In this document: positions 58,316 through 64,000 of the stretch, one piece after another | How positions within the stretch are numbered: the first letter of the stretch is position 1 | How the letters are laid out: each line of letters opens with the position of its first letter | Source: Cronobacter universalis NCTC 9529 | GTDB lineage: Bacteria; Pseudomonadota; Gammaproteobacteria; Enterobacterales; Enterobacteriaceae | Length of the DNA: 64,000 nt | NCBI RefSeq assembly: GCF_001277175.1 | Contig: NZ_CP012257.1 | Span: 3,534,001-3,598,000 of the forward strand | Direction: 5' to 3' | Notes under the pieces: generated by a model | Databases searched by the model: none | The model's input: the letters and a program-made list of their open reading frames with translations, nothing else | Told to the model about the DNA's origin: nothing | Made by a program: the position numbers and the translations under genes

Positions 58316-59281
58316 ATGCAACCCGTTGCGGTCACGCTGTTAACCGGCTTTCTCGGCGCCGGAAAAACCACGCTGCTGCGTCATATCCTTGAGGCCGATC
58401 ACGGCTACAAAATCGCGGTAATTGAAAACGAATTCGGCGAAACGCCCATCGACAGCGACATTCTCGGCAGCCGCGCCACGCAGATGAAAACGCTCAGCAA
58501 CGGCTGCATCTGCTGCACCCGTTCGCAGGAGCTGGAATCCGCGCTGCTCGATTTACTGGAGCTGCTGGATAGCGGCGCCAGCACGTTTGATCGGGTGATT
58601 ATCGAATGCACCGGCATGGCGGACCCCGGCCCGATCGTCCAGACGTTTTTCTCCCACGAGACCCTGTGCGAGCGCTACCTGCTGGATGGCGTGATTACGC
58701 TGGTGGACGCCGTGCATGCCGGGCAGCAGATGGACCGCTACGCGCTGGCGCAGTCGCAAATCGGCTACGCGGATCGCATTCTGCTGACCAAAACCGATGT
58801 GGCGGGCGAAGACGAAGCGCTGCTGGCTCGCCTGCGCCGCATTAACGCCCGCGCGCCGGTGCATAAGGTGGTGCATGGCGAGGTGGATCTGAGCCTGATT
58901 TTCGACACCCAGGGTTTTATGCTCGAAGAGCGCATCGTACAGCCCGCGCCGCGCTTTCACTTCGCGGCTCCCGCGCAGACCGATATCACCTCTGTTGTGG
59001 TGAATTTTGATTATCCGGTGGCGCTGGATGCGATTTCCCGCGTGATGGAAGGGCTGCTGTTAGAGTTCGCCGATAACCTGATGCGCTACAAGGGGATGCT
59101 GTTTATTCAGGACGAGCCGCGCCGTTTGTTGTTCCAGGGCGTTCAGCGGCTTTACAGCGCCGACTGGGACCGCGAATGGGCGAGCGACGAAACGCCGCAA
59201 AGCACGCTGGTGTTTATCGGCGCGCATCTGCCGGAAGACGAGATCCGCGCCGCTTTTGCGTCGCTTGCGCCGACGGGTTGA
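58316..59281 (+). CDS. yjiA: COG0523 GTPase YjiA, metal-binding
   Basis: A 321-residue G3E-family GTPase (E. coli YjiA 318 aa). The Walker A motif is GFLGAGKTTLL, the family CxCC metal motif is NGCICC, the Walker B-like segment is ECTGMADPGP, and base recognition is LTKTDV. The C-terminal half is a CobW C-terminal domain. These proteins bind zinc or other metals and act as metallochaperone-like GTPases. GGAGG precedes the ATG. It is last in the btsT-yjiX-yjiA cluster. Confidence 0.94.
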   Translation: MQPVAVTLLTGFLGAGKTTLLRHILEADHGYKIAVIENEFGETPIDSDILGSRATQMKTLSNGCICCTRSQELESALLDLLELLDSGASTFDRVIIECTGMADPGPIVQTFFSHETLCERYLLDGVITLVDAVHAGQQMDRYALAQSQIGYADRILLTKTDVAGEDEALLARLRRINARAPVHKVVHGEVDLSLIFDTQGFMLEERIVQPAPRFHFAAPAQTDITSVVVNFDYPVALDAISRVMEGLLLEFADNLMRYKGMLFIQDEPRRLLFQGVQRLYSADWDREWASDETPQSTLVFIGAHLPEDEIRAAFASLAPTG

Positions 59282-59290
59282 GCCAGCGTT

Positions 59291-59311
59291 CCCCGCGCTC
59301 AGGGAGCGGGG
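59291..59311. terminator. Hairpin between yjiA and hicB
   Basis: CCCCGC / GCGGGG with a 9-base loop, between the two convergent stops. There is no strong T-run. Confidence 0.4.
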
Positions 59312-59319
59312 TTACAGGT

Positions 59320-59757
59320 TTATTCGCCCTGTAGCTCATGGCGCGCCGCCTGCGCCAGAAAGTGGCTGCGGTCGCGGTATCGGCCGTCGCTCGCTTTAAC
59401 CCGGTTGTCGATGCGCTGGATAAGCGTATCAGGCAGCGTGATATTAATGCGCTGCTGGCGCCCCTCCAGCCCGCTCAGATCAACCTCAATCACGAACCAG
59501 CTGTCATACGCGCGATAATCAGGGTGCGCGGCGTAGGTAAGATGACCGGCATCCCTGAGCGCCTCCGCGCGATACTTACCGCTACGGATCATCTCTTCAA
59601 GCACCAGCAAAATCGCCTCACGAGCGGCAGGCGCAATACCCGCTTTGTCGTCGGCGGCGGAATAACAGCCAAATTCCTCATTACATAACGCAGGCACCAC
59701 GATGCCCCACGCCACATCAACGCTCGCGGGCGTTTCAACGCCTACAGAAAAAAACAT
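59320..59757 (-). CDS. hicB: HicB-type antitoxin
   Basis: A 145-residue antitoxin with an N-terminal partial RNase H-like HicB domain (FFSVGVETPASVDVAWGIVV, GIAPAAREAILLVLEEMI) and a C-terminal ribbon-helix-helix segment (RINITLPDTLIQRIDNRVK) for DNA binding. GGGAGG precedes the ATG at 59757. It follows hicA by 16 bp. It neutralises HicA and should autoregulate the operon. Confidence 0.88.
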   Translation of the reverse strand: MFFSVGVETPASVDVAWGIVVPALCNEEFGCYSAADDKAGIAPAAREAILLVLEEMIRSGKYRAEALRDAGHLTYAAHPDYRAYDSWFVIEVDLSGLEGRQQRINITLPDTLIQRIDNRVKASDGRYRDRSHFLAQAARHELQGE

Positions 59758-59773
59758 GTTTGCCTCCCGCAAG

Positions 59774-59962
59774 TTACGGTTTAAGACCAGCCATTTTCAG
59801 GATGGCGTTTAGCGTTCCCGGCGGCAGATCCTTTTTCGGGTGCGGGACGGGAAACGTTTTGCCGGTGCGCGGCGACCACCAGATTTGGTGACTGCCGCCG
59901 TTATGTCTCACGCACTCGCATCCTGCGATTTGCAGCCGTCTGATTAGCTCGCTGGATCTCAT
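59774..59962 (-). CDS. hicA: HicA-type mRNA interferase toxin
   Basis: A 62-residue toxin with the double-stranded RNA-binding-like fold of HicA. The catalytic His lies in NGGSHQIW, preceded by LIRRLQIAGCECVRH, and PHPKKDLPPGTLNAILKMAG ends it. It cleaves mRNA when freed from HicB. GGAGGGC precedes the start. Upstream, TGTATATTG is a likely minus-10 region within short TGTGTAT direct repeats, possible HicB operators. Confidence 0.9.
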   Translation of the reverse strand: MRSSELIRRLQIAGCECVRHNGGSHQIWWSPRTGKTFPVPHPKKDLPPGTLNAILKMAGLKP

Positions 59963-60161
59963 CCGCCCTCCAGGCCTTTACAATATACACATGCATACAC
60001 ACGAAAACAAATGGCTGCACAAGCCGATGACAAACACAAAGGTCACTATGCGCGTTTATGAAAGGTCGTAAAGGAGGAAAGCGTGGCGCTGCGAGGCGTC
60101 TTCAGAAACGCCGCATCGCCCAGGCGAAGCAAGAAAGAGTGATGGTATACGAAGCGCCGGA

Positions 60162-60527
60162 TTACCACGGATCGCCGGGTTCATCCCCCAGCCAGAAATC
60201 ATCGTCAGGCAGGTCGTCCGGCCAATACATATCATCATTACGGTAGAGCGCGAGTTGCGCGGGGGAAAAGCGCGGGCTTGCAGGAGGCATAATATCGTCG
60301 GTCACATGTAATGGCGGCTCGCCGGGCAGCGGCCCTGTGGGCGGCATTTCGTCTTCACAAGACTCCGGCGCGGGGTTAACGCCCAACGTCGCGCAGCGGT
60401 CCGCGGAGGCGTTAACGGGCACGCTCTCCGCCTGGTAATTTTGCGTCCAGAGTACAGCCACGTTCAGCGTGATGATGCCGAGCAAAAAGAGAGAAATAAG
60501 GCTCCCTGCTGAAATATCCCGTTTCAT
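60162..60527 (-). CDS. Predicted membrane-anchored protein of unknown function
   Basis: A 121-residue protein with an N-terminal anchor (MKRDISAGSLISLFLLGIIT, hydrophobic to about residue 27) and a long acidic, Pro-rich tail with repeated Asp (MYWPDDLPDDDFWLGDEPGD). Two Cys (DRCATLG, ESCEDEM) could form a disulfide in the periplasm. GAGG lies upstream of the ATG at 60527. Codon pattern is host-like. No family is recognised. Confidence 0.6.
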   Translation of the reverse strand: MKRDISAGSLISLFLLGIITLNVAVLWTQNYQAESVPVNASADRCATLGVNPAPESCEDEMPPTGPLPGEPPLHVTDDIMPPASPRFSPAQLALYRNDDMYWPDDLPDDDFWLGDEPGDPW

Positions 60528-60650
60528 CCGCATCCTCGTCCAGGTCTTGTGAAGTCACCCGTAGAGCGTAGTGCGAAAAAGTAAGACAAAGAGGAAGCGA
60601 TTGTGATTCTGTGTAACGGGATGTATCTGGCGGAGTGACACGAAGCAGAA

Positions 60651-60674
60651 AAAACGGGAGCCAGCGCTCCCGTT
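60651..60674 (-). terminator. Terminator of yggN
   Basis: AACGGGAG / CTCCCGTT with a T-run on the minus strand, 5 bases beyond the yggN stop. Confidence 0.85.
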
Positions 60675-60678
60675 ACGG

Positions 60679-61395
60679 TTATTTTAAGCTGCCGACCAGC
60701 GCCTGGCGCTGCTCTTCAAGCTGAATGGTGCGGGTGCAGACCTCGCGGCCGAACTGCTGGAAATCCGCTTCCTGGTTTTTCCATTCGTTCTGGATGGCCG
60801 TTTGCAGGCCGCCCAGGCTCCCGAGCACGCCTTCCAGCGGGTTGCCGCCGCCTTTCAGCACCGCTTTGGCGCCCATTTCGTTAATGCTGTCCTGCAGAAT
60901 GCCGCCCATCGCCTGATTCACCAGCTGCTGGCCGTCGGCGCGCACCTGATCGATGGCTTTATAGTGGAACGTCAGCCCGTCGTCGCGATGCTCGATGATT
61001 CGGTTCATCTGCGTTTTCAGCTGCGCGTCGAGTTTCGTGAGACGCCCGCGCATGCTGCTGTTTTCACCCACCTCTTTGGCGATGATTTTATCCAGCGCGA
61101 CGCGGCCTTTCTCCACGCGAGACAGCGCGCCCTGATCGACCCACGGCAGCGTGGCGCGCAGCGCTTTCTGGTAGTCGAGCGCCTGCTGGCGCTGGGCGGC
61201 GGAAAGCGTCATCGGCTTGCCGTTAAACTGCACCGCGCCGTCAGGGCCAATCACCAGATCGCCGTTTTCACCCACCACCTGTACATGCTGGGGCTTGAGC
61301 ACCACGTCGTCGCGCGGCGTGACGCTGCATTTGTATTCCGCCTGGGCCTGCATCGCCGTCACCAGCAACACGCCCAGCAGCGCTTTACGCATCAT
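60679..61395 (-). CDS. yggN: DUF2884 family periplasmic protein YggN
   Basis: A 238-residue protein close to E. coli YggN (239 aa). It has a signal peptide (MMRKALLGVLLVTAMQAQAE) and then a DUF2884 domain with paired Cys (YKCSVTP near the N-terminus and REVCTRTIQ near the end). The mature protein is largely helical. Function unknown. It lies downstream of trmB-yggL, with 50 bp before it, as in E. coli. Confidence 0.9.
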   Translation of the reverse strand: MMRKALLGVLLVTAMQAQAEYKCSVTPRDDVVLKPQHVQVVGENGDLVIGPDGAVQFNGKPMTLSAAQRQQALDYQKALRATLPWVDQGALSRVEKGRVALDKIIAKEVGENSSMRGRLTKLDAQLKTQMNRIIEHRDDGLTFHYKAIDQVRADGQQLVNQAMGGILQDSINEMGAKAVLKGGGNPLEGVLGSLGGLQTAIQNEWKNQEADFQQFGREVCTRTIQLEEQRQALVGSLK

Positions 61396-61445
61396 ACTCG
61401 CTCCTGAAACGCTAACGGGCCGGCAGAACCGACCCGTTGTTTAAC

Positions 61446-61772
61446 TTAATCCCACCAGATGTCGACCAGTTCGCTGACCTGGACATCAGACATGCCGCGC
61501 GCTTCCAGCCATTTGCGCACAACGTCGCGATCTTCATCGGTGCATTTGCCGATCTGCTGGCGGAACACCAGCCCTTCCCAGGCCTGGTTGCCGCTGCCGC
61601 CGAAGGCGAGACCGTTTGGCTCGATAGCCTCGCTGATAAGCTCGTCCACCGTGGTGTTGATCTGCTCATCCGTGGCGCCCTGCGGGAAACGCCAGGTTAC
61701 CGTAAAGCCCAGTTCCTGAAATTCGTCGATGTGCATCTTTTTACGCAGACGACGGCTACGGTTCTTCGCCAT
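61446..61772 (-). CDS. yggL: YggL, DUF469 ribosome-associated protein
   Basis: A 108-residue protein ([20 protein letters not shown]...) matching E. coli YggL (108 aa), which has been reported to associate with the 50S subunit. The basic N-terminus and acidic tryptophan-containing C-terminus (LVDIWWD) are conserved. Its ATG overlaps the trmB stop (TAATG), so translation is coupled. Confidence 0.93.
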   Translation of the reverse strand: MAKNRSRRLRKKMHIDEFQELGFTVTWRFPQGATDEQINTTVDELISEAIEPNGLAFGGSGNQAWEGLVFRQQIGKCTDEDRDVVRKWLEARGMSDVQVSELVDIWWD

Positions 61773-62491
61773 TATTTTACTCTCCCGAACATTAAGTCCC
61801 ATACGCCGTGGCCAAGACGATGGCCACGCTGTTCAAATTTGGTCACCGGGCGCGAGGCCGGGCGCGGTACATAATCCTGCGTCGGGGACAGGTTCTCATA
61901 TCCTTCCACCGAAGACATTACTTCGAGCATATGTTCGGCATAAGGTTCCCAGTCGGTCGCCATATGGAAGACGCCGCCTGGCTGTAATTTGCTCAGCACC
62001 AGCTGCGCGAACGGCGCCTGCACGATGCGGCGCTTGTTATGGCGCGCTTTGTGCCACGGGTCCGGGAAGAAGAGCTGCACCATATGCAGCGAGCCGTCCG
62101 GGATCATTTTCTCCAGCACTTCCACCGCGTCATGACACATCACGCGCAGGTTTTCGACGCCCTCTTCATGGGCGGCGCTCAGGCACGCGCCCACGCCCGG
62201 CGAGTGCACTTCAATACCTAAAAAATTCTGCTGCGGATTGGTTTTCGCCATCTCCACCAGCGACGAGCCCATGCCGAAGCCAATTTCCAGCGTCACCGGC
62301 GCGTCGCGGCCAAACAGCGCGACGAGATCGAGCGGCTCTGCGCGGTATTCAACGCCCATCACCGGCCAGTAGTGGTCCAGCGCGTGCTGCTGCCCTTTGG
62401 TCAGGCGCCCCTGGCGGCGGACGAAGCTGCGAATACGGCGCAGCGGGCGACCGTTTTCATCAAATTCCGGTGAAATGACGTCGTTATTCAT
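61772..62491 (-). CDS. trmB: tRNA (guanine-N7-)-methyltransferase
   Basis: A 239-residue class I SAM methyltransferase (E. coli TrmB 239 aa) that makes m7G46 in tRNA variable loops. The SAM motif is [15 protein letters not shown], and the family signature [20 protein letters not shown] lies near residue 145. The ATG at 62491 matches the family start [10 protein letters not shown]. It is divergent from mutY. Confidence 0.96.
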   Translation of the reverse strand: MNNDVISPEFDENGRPLRRIRSFVRRQGRLTKGQQHALDHYWPVMGVEYRAEPLDLVALFGRDAPVTLEIGFGMGSSLVEMAKTNPQQNFLGIEVHSPGVGACLSAAHEEGVENLRVMCHDAVEVLEKMIPDGSLHMVQLFFPDPWHKARHNKRRIVQAPFAQLVLSKLQPGGVFHMATDWEPYAEHMLEVMSSVEGYENLSPTQDYVPRPASRPVTKFEQRGHRLGHGVWDLMFGRVK

Positions 62492-62646
62492 GGCGATTAG
62501 TCTGTGTGAGTAGTGGTTCGGGAAACGGGCATTATCCAAAGATAGTTGCCCGATGCAAGCACAGGAAAGTTCCTGTTTACAGCCCACAGGGCCTGTGCTG
62601 GAATCACAGCCCCTGATTTCTTCAAGCCGGAAGCCACGCGTTCATG

Positions 62647-64000
<1,354 letters not shown>

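Noticed and set aside
60058..60246. Small basic plus-strand frame after hicA
   Set aside because: It overlaps the end of the predicted membrane-anchored gene on the other strand and shows no family-like sequence, although an AAAGGAGG word lies inside it.

Overview
This window is chromosomal DNA of a GC-rich member of the Enterobacteriaceae, most likely Cronobacter or a close relative such as Franconibacter or Siccibacter. The housekeeping proteins are nearly collinear with Escherichia coli K-12 proteins, and the window carries a zeaxanthin-glucoside (yellow pigment) cluster in the order crtE-idi-crtX-crtY-crtI-crtB with convergent crtZ. The genus is inferred from gene content; no database was searched.

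Layout. (1) 1-20350 is conserved backbone: ygiC (partial), ygiD, zupT, ribB with its FMN riboswitch, ubiK, the ygiF-glnE-hldE operon, ygiM-cca, uppP, folB, plsY, tsaD, the rpsU-dnaG-rpoD macromolecular synthesis operon, a small lipoprotein gene, mug and the tRNA gene ileX. (2) 20339-42598 is a degenerate element at the 3' end of ileX, bounded by an 18-bp direct repeat (attL and attR). It is best read as two P2/186-family prophages that were once in tandem and collapsed into one block. From left to right it holds a compact reverse transcriptase operon with an odd tandem-repeat leader, baseplate-type genes, a broken capsid gene, a scaffold gene (O1), a broken terminase (P1), a portal gene (Q1), an ogr-like gene, a DUF2806-like gene and a LexA-boxed small gene. 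An in-frame gpO-gpA chimera marks the inferred fusion point. It is followed by intact terminase (P2) and portal (Q2) genes, several AT-rich cargo genes around a cos site, a truncated replication gene A, a truncated cII, apl/cox-like and cI genes, and an integrase cut by an IS3-family element that abuts attR exactly. (3) 42599-45108 has two related hexapeptide acyltransferases in convergent orientation and a ytfJ-like gene. (4) 45370-52673 is the carotenoid cluster. (5) 52851-54806 is a methyl-accepting chemotaxis protein with a sigma-28-like promoter. (6) 55500-59281 is btsT-yjiX-yjiA with four LytTR-type repeats upstream. (7) 59320-64000 holds hicAB, a membrane-anchored protein of unknown function, yggN, trmB-yggL, mutY and the start of yggX.

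How the genes work together. CrtE and Idi supply GGPP; CrtB, CrtI, CrtY, CrtZ and CrtX carry it to phytoene, lycopene, beta-carotene, zeaxanthin and zeaxanthin glucosides. The prophage block cannot make virions: capsid, terminase 1, replication A, cII and integrase are all broken, and most tail, lysis and head-completion genes are missing. Its cargo genes look intact. The most interesting candidates are the 258-residue reverse transcriptase with a repeat-bearing leader (20472-21660), the large protein with a nuclease-like N-terminus beside the portal gene (33975-35576), and a small membrane-protein cassette bracketed by duplicated cos-flanking DNA (35821-37262).
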